From NCBI GenBank assembly GCA_023388935.1, contig JAEWFG010000437.1, positions 1 to 39,372 on the forward strand: 39,372 bases of DNA, in the 5' to 3' direction. The notes under the pieces were generated by a model, which worked only from the letters and a program-made list of their open reading frames with translations, ran no database searches and was not told the origin of the DNA. Both the position numbers and the translations under genes were made by a program. The DNA comes from Pseudomonadota bacterium (GTDB lineage Bacteria > Pseudomonadota > Alphaproteobacteria > Rhizobiales > Xanthobacteraceae). Positions 1-7,953 of the stretch are shown here, one piece after another (the stretch's first letter is position 1; each line of letters begins with the position of its first letter).

Positions 1-1479
1 GATGTTGAACTTGCGGTACTGGTTCTTCGCGAAGCCGTCCGGGCCGGCGACGATCATGGCGCCGACTGCATTGGTGCCCTGGATGTGGCTGTTGTCGTAG
101 ACCTCGATGCGCCTGGGCGAATGGGGCAGGCTCAGCGTCGCGGCCATGGCGTCCAGCAGGCGGCTCTGCGTCGCGGTGTCCGCGAGCTTGCGGCCCAGCG
201 CTTCGCGCGCATTGGTCAGCGCGTGGGCGACAAGCTCCTTCTTCTCGCCGCGCTTCGGCACCGTGACCTCGACCTTGTGGCCGGCCTTGATCGACAGCGC
301 GTTGGCGAGCAGCTCGCTCTCCTCGATCTCGTGCGAGAGCAGGATGTTCTTCGGCGGCGGCTTGTCGTCGTAGAACTGGGCGAGGAAGGAGCCCAGCACT
401 TCTTCCGGCGTGAAGCTCTTTTCCGCGCGCGGGAAATAGGCGCGATTGCCCCAGTTCTGTCCGGTGCGGAAGAAGAACACTTCGACACAGGAGAAACCGC
501 CCTCCTGGTGGATGGCAAAGACGTCGGCTTCCTCAACCGTGCGCGGATTGATGCCTTGCTGCGACTGGATCGCCGACAGCGCGGCGAGGCGGTCGCGATA
601 GAGCGCCGCGCGCTCGAATTCGAGCTCGCCGGACGCCTTCTCCATTTCGCCGGCAAGCTCCTGCTTCACCGCATGGCTCTTGCCGGACAGGAAGTCGGTC
701 GCCTCGCGCACCAAGGTCGTATAGCCGGGGAAATCGATCTCGCGGGTGCATGGGCCGGCGCAGCGGCGGATCTGGTACAGCAGGCAGGGCCGCGTGCGGC
801 TCTCGAAAAAGGAATCGGTGCAGGAGCGGATCAGGAACGCGCGCTGCAAGGCGGTGATGGTGCGGTTGACGGCGCCTGCCGAGGCAAACGGGCCGAAATA
901 GCGCCCGGGCCGCGTCTGCGCACCACGATGCTTCAGAATCTGCGGCGCCCAATGGTCGCCGGTGATCAGGATATAGGGAAACGATTTGTCGTCGCGAAGC
1001 TGGACGTTGAAGCGCGGCCGGAGCTGCTTGATGAGGTTGGCTTCCAGCAGCAGCGCCTCGGTCTCGGTGTTGGTCGAGACGATTTCCACGGAGACTGTGG
1101 CGGCGATCATGCGCAGGATGCGCGCCGGCAGCGGCGCACTCTGGCGCGCATAGTTGGACAGGCGCTTTTTGACGTTCTTGGCCTTGCCGACATAGAGCAC
1201 GTCGGCGTTCGCATTGAGCATGCGATAGACGCCGGGCGAGGTCGGCGCGAGCCGGACCGCGCGCTCGATCGCCTCATGGCCGGTCGCCAGCGGCTCTTCG
1301 CCGACCGCGCCGCTCTCCTCCAGGATGTCCGGCAGCCGTGCATCGTCCTCGTCGTCGCCGCCGGAGGTCGCGGGATCGAGATCCGGTGGCGCCAGCTCGT
1401 CGGGCGGGGGGGCGGCGGCGCGGCGTGGCGATTTGCGCGCGCGTGCGTCGTCCGGATTGTCGGTGGAATCGTGAACCAT
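1..1479 (-). CDS. uvrC: UvrABC excinuclease subunit C, 3' end cut off by window edge
   Basis: UvrC makes both incisions around a DNA lesion during nucleotide excision repair. The frame starts at the ATG at 1479 and stays open to base 1, giving 493 residues of a protein usually about 610-690 long. After an acidic, low-complexity N-terminal stretch of about 70 residues comes the GIY-YIG nuclease domain (SPGVYRMLNA, then LYVGKAKNVKKRLSNYAR). A UVR-type segment follows (QELAGEMEKASGELEFERAA). Near the truncated end is the start of the RNase H-like 5' nuclease domain, RIEVYDNSHIQGTNAVGAM, whose Asp is the expected catalytic residue. The helix-hairpin-helix C-terminus lies outside the window. The large plus-strand open frame over this region is only its antisense. 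Confidence 0.97.
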   Translation of the reverse strand, partial: MVHDSTDNPDDARARKSPRRAAAPPPDELAPPDLDPATSGGDDEDDARLPDILEESGAVGEEPLATGHEAIERAVRLAPTSPGVYRMLNANADVLYVGKAKNVKKRLSNYARQSAPLPARILRMIAATVSVEIVSTNTETEALLLEANLIKQLRPRFNVQLRDDKSFPYILITGDHWAPQILKHRGAQTRPGRYFGPFASAGAVNRTITALQRAFLIRSCTDSFFESRTRPCLLYQIRRCAGPCTREIDFPGYTTLVREATDFLSGKSHAVKQELAGEMEKASGELEFERAALYRDRLAALSAIQSQQGINPRTVEEADVFAIHQEGGFSCVEVFFFRTGQNWGNRAYFPRAEKSFTPEEVLGSFLAQFYDDKPPPKNILLSHEIEESELLANALSIKAGHKVEVTVPKRGEKKELVAHALTNAREALGRKLADTATQSRLLDAMAATLSLPHSPRRIEVYDNSHIQGTNAVGAMIVAGPDGFAKNQYRKFNI

Positions 1480-1568
1480 GGTGCGAATTTAGGCGCTGGG
1501 GCGGCCGATTTGAAGTTCGGCCATGCCGCACGCACAGGATGGCGGGCGCAGTTCCCGGTAACGCTTCC

Positions 1569-1618
1569 TTAAGTCTCTTAAGAACGCGGTAACGGGTCTT
1601 AACAGCCCCTTAACTTAA
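1569..1618. promoter_or_regulatory. Upstream region of the porin gene with five TTAA motifs
   Basis: The 251-bp space between uvrC and the outer-membrane protein gene is locally AT-rich. TTAA occurs five times within 50 bp (starting at 1569, 1578, 1599, 1610 and 1615), mostly inside CTTAA or TTAAC. The two genes diverge, so promoters for both must lie here. I cannot assign a regulator, and the clustering may only reflect low local GC. Confidence 0.3.
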
Positions 1619-1730
1619 AACTCTCGATAAATCCTACGCGAAAAGGTCTTGGTTCCGTAACCATGCGACATGGTCCGGCGCGGCGGCGCAAGGCCTCGCA
1701 TCGGTTGCGGCAGTTGCGTTGGAGAGTGCG

Positions 1731-2354
1731 ATGAAGGGGTTCGTTGTGGTCGCAGCCGCGTTGGTTGCGGCCGGCTGGACGGCTTCGGCGGGGGCCGCCG
1801 ATCTCTATTACGGGCAGGGCGCGCCCTACACCGTCAATCAACCGCTCAACGCCTATAGCTGGGCAGGCCCCTATCTCGGCGGCAATCTCGGCTATGAGTG
1901 GGGCTCGGTGAGCAACAATCCGACAAAGCCAGCCGGCTTCGTCGGCGGCATTCAGGGCGGTTACAATTTCCAGAACGGCCCATGGGTGTTCGGCGTCGAG
2001 GGCGACATCCAGGCCTCCGGCGCCGACGACACCTTCGCCCCGTGGAAGTTCTCCAATCCGTGGTTCGGCACCCTGCGCGGCCGCGCCGGCTATGCATTCA
2101 GCAACGTGCTGTTCTACGGCACCGCTGGCCTCGCCTTCGGCGAACTGCGTGCGCAGAACTTCACCGGGACCGAGTCGAGCACCACTGCCGGCTGGACCAT
2201 TGGCGCCGGCGCGGAAGTCGGCCTCGCGCCGAACTGGAGCGCCAAGCTTGAATATCTCTATATCAATCTGTCGACGAGTCAGTTCGCCATTACAGGCGTG
2301 TCAAACGGCTATAGCGCCAGCGTTGTGCGCGCAGGCGTGAACTATCGCTTCTGA
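1731..2354 (+). CDS. Omp31/Omp25-like outer-membrane beta-barrel protein
   Basis: A 207-residue exported protein. The start is the ATG at 1731, preceded by GGAGAG; an in-frame TTG 12 bases earlier has no better ribosome site. Residues 1-22 form a signal peptide ending ASAGA-ADLYY. The mature chain has the family pattern: WAGPYLGGNLGY at the start, GGIQGGYNFQ, VFGVEGDIQASG, then LRGRAGYAF, and a terminal strand VVRAGVNYRF ending in aromatic Phe as expected for BAM-dependent insertion. This matches the eight-stranded Omp25/Omp31 family of Rhizobiales, which are abundant structural surface proteins. It appears monocistronic and is followed by a strong hairpin. The precise ligand or role is not evident. 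Confidence 0.9.
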   Translation: MKGFVVVAAALVAAGWTASAGAADLYYGQGAPYTVNQPLNAYSWAGPYLGGNLGYEWGSVSNNPTKPAGFVGGIQGGYNFQNGPWVFGVEGDIQASGADDTFAPWKFSNPWFGTLRGRAGYAFSNVLFYGTAGLAFGELRAQNFTGTESSTTAGWTIGAGAEVGLAPNWSAKLEYLYINLSTSQFAITGVSNGYSASVVRAGVNYRF

Positions 2355-2382
2355 TAGCTAAGGAAGAAAATGCCGGACGACA

Positions 2383-2410
2383 ACTTTCCGGCCGCTCGCG
2401 GCCGGAAAGT
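2383..2410. terminator. Perfect 12-bp stem hairpin after the porin gene
   Basis: ACTTTCCGGCCG (2383-2394) pairs perfectly with CGGCCGGAAAGT (2399-2410) across a CTCG loop. It sits 28 bp past the porin stop and between convergent genes, so it could terminate from both sides. There is only a weak T-rich tail (GTCTTG). Confidence 0.6.
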
Positions 2411-2443
2411 GTCTTGCGCCAGGTGTTTTGCGTCAGGCTCACC

Positions 2444-2547
2444 AGAGCCAATTCCGTTCCGATGGAATCGGAACGGGGGCTCTAGATTCTGATTCCGACA
2501 CGTTTCTTGACGCGAACCGGTATCCGCTTCGCTCGAAAACGCTCTAG
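2444..2547. repeat. Intergenic palindromic repeat
   Basis: CCGTTCCGAT (2454-2463) pairs with ATCGGAACGG (2467-2476), and an outer AGAGCC/GGCTCT (2444-2449, 2478-2483) extends the hairpin. The right part, ending CTCGAAAACGCTCTAG, resembles a repeat common in Bradyrhizobium genomes (recollection, not searched). Its last bases supply the stop codon of the downstream cold-shock gene. Confidence 0.65.
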
Positions 2548-2759
2548 GAGAGTATGACTAAATTGACCGCCTTCGGTCCCTTCCCCTTCTTGTCGGGTTC
2601 GACTTCGAAAGTGATACGCTGTCCTTCGGCAAGGTCCTTCAATCCCGCCCGCTCAACAGCGGTGATGTGAACGAAAACATCGCGACCGCCGTCGTCCGGC
2701 TTGATGAAGCCGTAGCCGCGCTCGCCGTTGAAGAACTTGACCGTTCCCGTCATGGCCAT
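2544..2759 (-). CDS. CspA-family cold-shock protein
   Basis: A 71-residue single cold-shock (OB-fold) domain. Members bind single-stranded RNA or DNA as RNA chaperones or transcription antiterminators. It shows TGTVKFFN at the start, RNP1-like RGYGFIKP, RNP2-like DVFVHITAV, and a C-terminal GPKAVNLV. The ATG at 2759 is chosen because AGGGGGAG lies just upstream; the longer open frame to 2894 would add unrelated sequence. An alternative ATG two codons later is possible. About 250 bp separate it from rlmJ upstream, leaving room for a long leader as in many csp genes. The TAG stop lies within the end of an intergenic repeat. Confidence 0.93.
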   Translation of the reverse strand: MAMTGTVKFFNGERGYGFIKPDDGGRDVFVHITAVERAGLKDLAEGQRITFEVEPDKKGKGPKAVNLVILS

Positions 2760-3009
2760 CGGGAAACTCCCCCTGATTGCTCCTCCGTCGCGACGCAGAC
2801 TCACGTCACGACATGACCGGGCCTCACGGAGCCCGGGAGCTGGCCATCCTTGCCCGGACTCTTCAGTCCGACCGGATCTTTCTTGGGCCTTCACTCCGCC
2901 GCAACCATTCGCGGAAGCGGAACGTAAAGCCAGTCATGGAAACAGCATAATACGGTTCTTTGCAGATTGACTACCGCTCCTGCATATTTTTCCCAAAGAT
3001 GACGGCGCA

Positions 3010-3870
3010 TTACGGTCTCGGCACCTCTAATCGGAATCTGGCAGCGCCGCCCTGGCCGAGCGGCATTTCCAGCTCGGGCAGGATCGTCTTGAGCTCGCCA
3101 TGCAGCGTGTACGGCGGATTGACGATCAAGAGCCCGGTGGAGGTGAGGGCCGCGCCGTCAAGCTGGGGCGCGACGCTGAATTCGAGGCGCAGGCATTTTC
3201 CCGGCGGTTTCGCTCCGGCTGCGAGCCGCGCCACCAGTTGCGCCAGCGTGTCGGTGGCGCGACGGTTCTTGGCCGGATACCAGATTACATAGATACCGGT
3301 CGGCCATTTCACGAAGGCTGTCGAGAACGCCTCGCCCAGCCGCTCGAACTCGTCCTTCGCCTCGAAGGGCGGATCGATCAGCACGAGCCCGCGCCGCTCC
3401 TTCGGCGGCACGAAGGCCGGCAACGCCATCCAGCCGTCGAGATCGACCACACGGGCCTGTTCGTCGCGGCGGAGCACGTCGATCAGCGCCCTGCGCGCCT
3501 TCGGCTCAAGCTCGCAGGCAACGAGCCGGTCCTGCGGTCTGAACAGGCCGCGTGCGATCAGCGGTGAGCCCGGATAGGCCTTGAGCTCGCCCTTCGGATT
3601 GAAGGCGCGGACGATGTCCAGATAGGGTTTCGTCAGTGCCACTGTCTCATTCGACAGGCGCGCCTGCATCAGCCGTGCGATGCCCGTCAGCCATTCGCCG
3701 CTGCGGCGTGCCTCGTCGCTTTCGAGATCATAGAGGCCGGCGCCGGCGTGGGTGTCGATGACGCGGAACGCCCCCGGCTTGTCCTGCAAATATGTGATGA
3801 TGCGCGCGAGCACGATGTGCTTGATGACATCGGCGAAGTTGCCGGCGTGGAAGGCGTGGCGGTAGTTCAT
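3010..3870 (-). CDS. rlmJ: 23S rRNA (adenine-2030-N6)-methyltransferase
   Basis: RlmJ methylates N6 of A2030 in 23S rRNA using S-adenosylmethionine. The 286-residue protein begins MNYRHAFHAGNFADV, the conserved N-terminus of the family, followed by the SAM-binding motif VIDTHAGAGLYDL (about 38-50). The catalytic LIDPPFE motif lies at about 164-170, a variant of the D/N-P-P-F/Y signature of N6-adenine methylases. Length is close to the E. coli enzyme (280). It is transcribed toward the csp gene but separated by about 250 bp, so it is probably a separate unit. A palindromic repeat lies upstream. Confidence 0.95.
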   Translation of the reverse strand: MNYRHAFHAGNFADVIKHIVLARIITYLQDKPGAFRVIDTHAGAGLYDLESDEARRSGEWLTGIARLMQARLSNETVALTKPYLDIVRAFNPKGELKAYPGSPLIARGLFRPQDRLVACELEPKARRALIDVLRRDEQARVVDLDGWMALPAFVPPKERRGLVLIDPPFEAKDEFERLGEAFSTAFVKWPTGIYVIWYPAKNRRATDTLAQLVARLAAGAKPPGKCLRLEFSVAPQLDGAALTSTGLLIVNPPYTLHGELKTILPELEMPLGQGGAARFRLEVPRP

Positions 3871-3909
3871 GGCCGAGAGTTACGACATCGCGCGACGAAA
3901 GTAACTGCT

Positions 3910-4012
3910 GTCATTCCGGGGCGATGCGCAGCATTCAGCCCGGAATCCATTAATCCGCGTTGCCGGTGGCGCAATGGATTTCGGGCTCGCGCTTCGCGCG
4001 CCCCGGAATGAC
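3910..4012. repeat. Intergenic palindromic repeat
   Basis: GTCATTCCGGGGCG at 3910-3923 is the exact inverted complement of CGCCCCGGAATGAC at 3999-4012. The intervening sequence carries further partly complementary blocks. It fills the space between rlmJ and the RNase T2 gene. Confidence 0.75.
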
Positions 4013-4028
4013 GAACTGAGGGCTCGGC

Positions 4029-4730
4029 TTACCCACCCCTGATCGGCGGCATCGTCACCTGGTCGCGGCGGCAGGCGCGGCGATCGATTTCCTCGCAGGC
4101 GCGGAATTGCAGGTCCTTGCTGAGGCAGATGCGGACCTCGGAGAGCCGCGTCCGGTTGCAGGTCACCGAAATGCCGGCATTGCTCAGCCCCGGATTGGCC
4201 TTGACGAAGGCCTCCTCGACCTCGGCCGGCGCCACGGTCTTGGCCTCCGACAGGTCGAGATATTCGGCCGGAATCTTCACCACCGCGCGTGCCTTGCGGA
4301 TCGCCTCGAAATAGTTGCGGCCATCGAGGCCGGAGCAAGTGCCGTGCTTGTCCCACTCGTTGAAGATCAGGCCCGGCGCCGGCATCAGATCGAGCATCGA
4401 GGAGACGATGTTGCGGTTCAGCCGCGGCGCCGGCCGCTGGCAATACTCGGGAAAACCGTTCTCATATTGCGGCCACAGCCCGTGCACCACGAAAGAGTAG
4501 GGCCGTCCGGCGCACTGTATCTGCGAACGTCCCCCGCCGCGGCCACGCTCGGTTGCCTCCTCGCAAAAGGAAGGCGACCACGACAGCGACAGCACATAGA
4601 AATCGAATTCGCCGGGTGCATTCTGCCGTTTGTCCTGCGCTTTCGCACCGGCGGCCAGCGTGACCAGCCCGGCAGCAACGGTGAGCGAGATCACGAGTCG
4701 GGAGAACGAATGCAATCCGGAATGAAACAT
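4029..4730 (-). CDS. Secreted ribonuclease T2 family protein
   Basis: T2 RNases cleave RNA endonucleolytically through 2',3'-cyclic phosphates, usually in the periplasm or outside the cell. The 233-residue protein carries both catalytic signatures: CAS1 FVVHGLWPQ (His about 83) and CAS2 NEWDKHGTCSG (Glu about 125, His about 129). A signal peptide with hydrophobic core VISLTVAAGLVTLAAG ends near AKA-QD. Cysteines at regular positions suggest disulfides. I start it at ATG 4730 because GAGGGG sits at suitable distance; the TTG at 4745 would add five residues. It is the first of several exported proteins in this stretch but has its own spacing and no obvious operon partner. Confidence 0.93.
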   Translation of the reverse strand: MFHSGLHSFSRLVISLTVAAGLVTLAAGAKAQDKRQNAPGEFDFYVLSLSWSPSFCEEATERGRGGGRSQIQCAGRPYSFVVHGLWPQYENGFPEYCQRPAPRLNRNIVSSMLDLMPAPGLIFNEWDKHGTCSGLDGRNYFEAIRKARAVVKIPAEYLDLSEAKTVAPAEVEEAFVKANPGLSNAGISVTCNRTRLSEVRICLSKDLQFRACEEIDRRACRRDQVTMPPIRGG

Positions 4731-4849
4731 GGCGGCGCCCCTCAACTAGACTGTGCAAAAGAGCCTAGCAGGCGACGAGAACATTTCAAGAACAAATTTC
4801 GAGCGGCCTTTTGGCCTGCCTCGACCGTCCCGAATCAGGGCTTTTCGAA

Positions 4850-5317
4850 TTAAGGCCTGGCGGCGCGGCAGGATGGGTTGTAGGCCCAGTTGCGGTCGAG
4901 CCCGACCACGCACCATTCGACGCCCTGGCCGAAGCTGGCGAAGCCGCCATCCTCGATGATCGAGAAGTGGACCGTGCGCATCTTGCCGTCATTGAGCATG
5001 GCTTCGCCGGTGCAGTAGCGGCGCGGAATGTTGTCGGACTGCCAAGGCCGGAATGCGGTCTCGTGGACCGCGGTGAAGCCGGTGATCTTCAACGAAGAAT
5101 TCCAGAACGAGCTTTCCTTCTCCCAGAACTGGGAGGCGATCGTCGGCAACGCCTTGTCGCAATCGGCGACGCGGCCGTCATAGCGTGGCCCGCTCAGCCA
5201 GAAATTCAACTCCAGCGGATTGGCGGCCTTGGCCTCACCGAGCGACAACGCCCCAAACACGAGGCCGAGCACGGTGGCAAAGCGGAGCGATTTCAGGGAC
5301 GTCGAGAGGGCGCGCAT
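4850..5317 (-). CDS. Conserved hypothetical exported protein
   Basis: I do not recognise a named family. From ATG 5317 the protein is 155 residues with a signal peptide (FATVLGLVFGALSLG, cleavage near AKA-ANP). The mature part is rich in Trp and aromatic residues and has three or four Cys (VADCDKALP, RRYCTGEAM, EWCVVGLDRNW, NPSCRAARP). That is consistent with a disulfide-containing periplasmic protein. A TTG at 5416 would extend it, but that stretch does not look like a signal peptide. It diverges from the small exported protein at 5499, so both promoters lie in 5318-5498. Confidence 0.7.
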   Translation of the reverse strand: MRALSTSLKSLRFATVLGLVFGALSLGEAKAANPLELNFWLSGPRYDGRVADCDKALPTIASQFWEKESSFWNSSLKITGFTAVHETAFRPWQSDNIPRRYCTGEAMLNDGKMRTVHFSIIEDGGFASFGQGVEWCVVGLDRNWAYNPSCRAARP

Positions 5318-5498
5318 GGGCAATCCGGACAGCTGGGTCTGCGAAGGTCCGACGGTGCCGTGAAGGCCGGGGGAGGTCAAGTGCAGCGCGGCAACACTTG
5401 CCGACGAGTTGACCAAACGTCGCAGCCGCCAGGGCTTCTGTTCTTTTCACTTCCATCCCGGCACCGTAAACTGGCTCCAGCCAATCGGAGTAACGGGA

Positions 5499-5792
5499 AT
5501 GCGAATCATTGCGGCCGCGGGCCTTCTCGCCCTGGGTATGATGGCGAGCCAGTCGGCGCGCGCTGACATTCTTCCGGTGCCGCCGTTCAAGGGCAACGAC
5601 ACCGGCGGCATCATCGCCTACTCGCTGGCCACCCAGGTCGATGCGCGTCAGGTCGCGGTCGATCACTGCGCGCGCTACGGCAAGGTCGTCAAATTCCTCG
5701 CGGTCCAGGCCTATCAGGGCGGCTACATCTCGTTCTCCTGCCGCTGGGTGCCCTATGGCGCCGCCGACCGGCCGATCCGCACGCTCTACTGA
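5499..5792 (+). CDS. Small conserved hypothetical periplasmic protein
   Basis: A 97-residue protein starting at ATG 5499 with GGAG eight bases upstream. A signal peptide (MRIIAAAGLLALGMMASQ) ends near ARA-DILPVPPF. The mature part is about 75 residues with two Cys (VDHCARYGK, FSCRWVP) that could form one disulfide. It has no domain I can name. It is followed after 44 bp by another exported protein on the same strand, so the two may be co-transcribed. The frame opens earlier at 5409, but the upstream part overlaps the divergent promoter region and lacks a ribosome site. Confidence 0.7.
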   Translation: MRIIAAAGLLALGMMASQSARADILPVPPFKGNDTGGIIAYSLATQVDARQVAVDHCARYGKVVKFLAVQAYQGGYISFSCRWVPYGAADRPIRTLY

Positions 5793-5836
5793 GGCGTGTT
5801 CATAACGCCGCAATTTCTCAGCCGGGAGCCTTTCGC

Positions 5837-6367
5837 ATGACGCGCAAACTTGTCTTGCTCGGCTCAGCCGTTTGCCTCGCACTGTCTGCCGGCGCGGCCC
5901 GCGCCGACGATCTGCCGGTGCGCAAGGCCGGCCTGTGGGAATTGAAGATGGTCAGAACCGGCTCGTCCATGCCCGAGATGACCATACAGCATTGCACCGA
6001 CGAGACCGTCGACAAGGAGATGAACAGCAACGTCTCCCCGATGGCCAAGCAGATCTGCTCCAAGCAGGACATCAAGAAGACCGCGAGCGGCTATGTCAGC
6101 GATTCCGAGTGCAACGTCGCCGGCGTGAGCACGACCTCGCATGCCGAGATCACCGGCGATTTCAATTCGGCCTACACGGTGAAGATTTCCTCGCATGCGC
6201 GCGGCGGCCCGGCAGGCGCAGCGGGCCACGACACGACCGTGACGCTCGATGCGAAGTGGCTCGGGGCCTGCAAGCCGGAGCAGAAGCCCGGCGACATCGT
6301 GATGCCCGGCGGCTTCAAGATGAACGTGCGCGACGTCGACAAGCTGAAGAACCTGCTGCCGAAGTAG
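5837..6367 (+). CDS. DUF3617-type exported protein
   Basis: A 176-residue protein with signal peptide (LVLLGSAVCLALSAGAARA-DD). The mature chain has the DUF3617 pattern: KAGLWELKMVRTG near the start, an early Cys (IQHCTDETV), Cys pairs (QICSKQD, SECNVAG), and a late Cys (LGACKPEQKPG). DUF3617 proteins are periplasmic and of unknown function; the Cys pattern suggests disulfides. The ATG at 5837 is preceded by GGGAGCC. It is probably in one unit with the 97-residue protein upstream. Confidence 0.8.
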   Translation: MTRKLVLLGSAVCLALSAGAARADDLPVRKAGLWELKMVRTGSSMPEMTIQHCTDETVDKEMNSNVSPMAKQICSKQDIKKTASGYVSDSECNVAGVSTTSHAEITGDFNSAYTVKISSHARGGPAGAAGHDTTVTLDAKWLGACKPEQKPGDIVMPGGFKMNVRDVDKLKNLLPK

Positions 6368-6390
6368 GTTACCGTCGCCCCGAAATCGGT

Positions 6391-6538
6391 GCGCTCCCTC
6401 GCCCCGTTCTTACGGGGAGAGGGTTGGGGTGAGGGGCCTCTCTCCCTACGCGCGATCGTCGAGGGACCTGTACCCCCTCACCCGGATCGCAAGAGCGATC
6501 CGACCTCTCCCCGCAAGCGACCGCAAGCGGGGCGAGGT
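6391..6538. repeat. Intergenic palindromic repeat
   Basis: The block starts GCGCTCCCTCGCCCCG and ends GCGGGGCGAGGT, with internal inverted segments (GGGGAGAGGG / CCTCTCCCC; GGATCGC / GCGATCC). It lies between convergent genes and resembles the copy at 30149-30330. Confidence 0.7.
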
Positions 6539-6545
6539 AATAAAG

Positions 6546-7934
6546 CTACACCGGAATCCTGACGCTCGCCCGCAACCCGCCCATCGGGCTGTCGCCGAGC
6601 GTGATGTCGCCGCCATGCGAGCGGGCAATGTCGCGGGCGATTGCGAGGCCAAGGCCCGTGCCGCCTTCGTCCTGGTTGCGGGCGTTGTCCAGCCGCAGGA
6701 ACGGCTTGAACACCTCTTCGCGCAAATGGACGGGAATGCCCGGTCCGTCGTCGTCGACCGTAATGTTCAAATAACGGTGATCGCGCTGGCCGGTGATGGC
6801 GATGGTCTTGCCGTAGCGCGCCGCGTTGGTGACGAGGTTGGCGAGGCAGCGCTTGATCGAGGCCGGCTTCACCGTCACCACGGGCAGGCCGTGGAACGCC
6901 ACGGTCGCGATGTGCCCGTGGCGTTCGGCGTCGCCGCGCAGCTCCTCGAGCGCCTGCGCCATGTCGGTCGGCTGCGACTGCTCGCCGGAATCACCGCGGG
7001 CGAACGCAAGGTAATCCTCCAGCATCATCGACATCTCGTCGACGTCCTTGCGCATGCCCTCCAGTTCGGGGCTGTCGCCGATCAGCGCCAGCTCGAGCTT
7101 GAAGCGGGTCAGGATGGTGCGCAGATCGTGGCTGACGCCGGCGAGCATAGCCGTGCGCTGCTCCATCGTGCGCTCGATCCGCGACTTCATCTCGAGGAAG
7201 GCGACCGCCGCGCGTCGCACCTCGCGCGCGCCTCTGGGGCGGAAGTTCGGTGCCTCGCGGCCTTTGCCGAAACTTTCGGCGGCATCCGCGAGCCGCAGGA
7301 TCGGCTTGATCTGGTTGCGCAGGAACAGCACCGCGACGATCAGGAGGATCGAGGATGTGCCGACCATCCAGAACAGGAAGATCTCCGAGTTCGAGGCATA
7401 GGCCGCGCTGCGCTGCGCGAACACGCGCATCACGGCGTCGTCGAGCTGGATGCGGATCTCGACGAGGTTGGAGCGGCCGACTGTGTCGATCCAGAAGGAG
7501 CGCCCGATCTGGCGCCCGAGCTGCACCGACAGCGTCTGGTCCAGCAGCGAGAAGAACGGCTTTGGTCCCGGCGGCGGCATGTCGCCGGCGGGCAGGAAAT
7601 CGACAACGAGGCCGAGGCGCTGTTGGGCGATTCGGCGGATCTGGTCACGGTCCTTGTCCTGCGGATAGCCCTTGTAGACGTCGATCAGCGCAGCGATGTC
7701 CTGCACCACCGCGGCCGACAGCCGGCGCGTCACCGTGTTCCAGTGCCGCTCCATGAACACGAAGGCGACCACAGACTGGAGGATCACCATCGGGACGATC
7801 ATGATCAGCAGCGCACGCGCATAGAGGCCGGTTGGCATCCAGCCCTTGAATGCGTTGCCCATCCAGCCATTGGCGGCGGAGACGCGGTCGGCCGCGCTTC
7901 GGAGCAGCGTCAGGCCCGTGTCGATCGTGCTCAT
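6546..7934 (-). CDS. EnvZ-type sensor histidine kinase
   Basis: A 462-residue membrane kinase that would phosphorylate the regulator encoded just upstream. Domains in order: transmembrane helix about 40-62, periplasmic loop about 63-184, second helix about 185-206, HAMP linker about 207-260. The H-box is AGVSHDLRTILTRF with phospho-acceptor His 269. The ATPase domain has N-box NLVTNAARYG, G1 DDDGPGIP (about 394-401) and G2 GGTGLGLAI. All key residues are present. I use ATG 7934, 19 bp after the regulator stop; the frame extends upstream into that gene. The signal is not predictable from the sequence. It is the last gene of a MarR-regulator-kinase operon. Confidence 0.93.
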   Translation of the reverse strand: MSTIDTGLTLLRSAADRVSAANGWMGNAFKGWMPTGLYARALLIMIVPMVILQSVVAFVFMERHWNTVTRRLSAAVVQDIAALIDVYKGYPQDKDRDQIRRIAQQRLGLVVDFLPAGDMPPPGPKPFFSLLDQTLSVQLGRQIGRSFWIDTVGRSNLVEIRIQLDDAVMRVFAQRSAAYASNSEIFLFWMVGTSSILLIVAVLFLRNQIKPILRLADAAESFGKGREAPNFRPRGAREVRRAAVAFLEMKSRIERTMEQRTAMLAGVSHDLRTILTRFKLELALIGDSPELEGMRKDVDEMSMMLEDYLAFARGDSGEQSQPTDMAQALEELRGDAERHGHIATVAFHGLPVVTVKPASIKRCLANLVTNAARYGKTIAITGQRDHRYLNITVDDDGPGIPVHLREEVFKPFLRLDNARNQDEGGTGLGLAIARDIARSHGGDITLGDSPMGGLRASVRIPV

Positions 7935-7953
7935 CGGTCGCGCTTCACTTGAT

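Noticed and set aside
85..1572. A 495-codon plus-strand open frame
   Set aside because: It is the antisense shadow of uvrC; it has no family motifs, and the minus strand encodes clear GIY-YIG and UvrC nuclease blocks.
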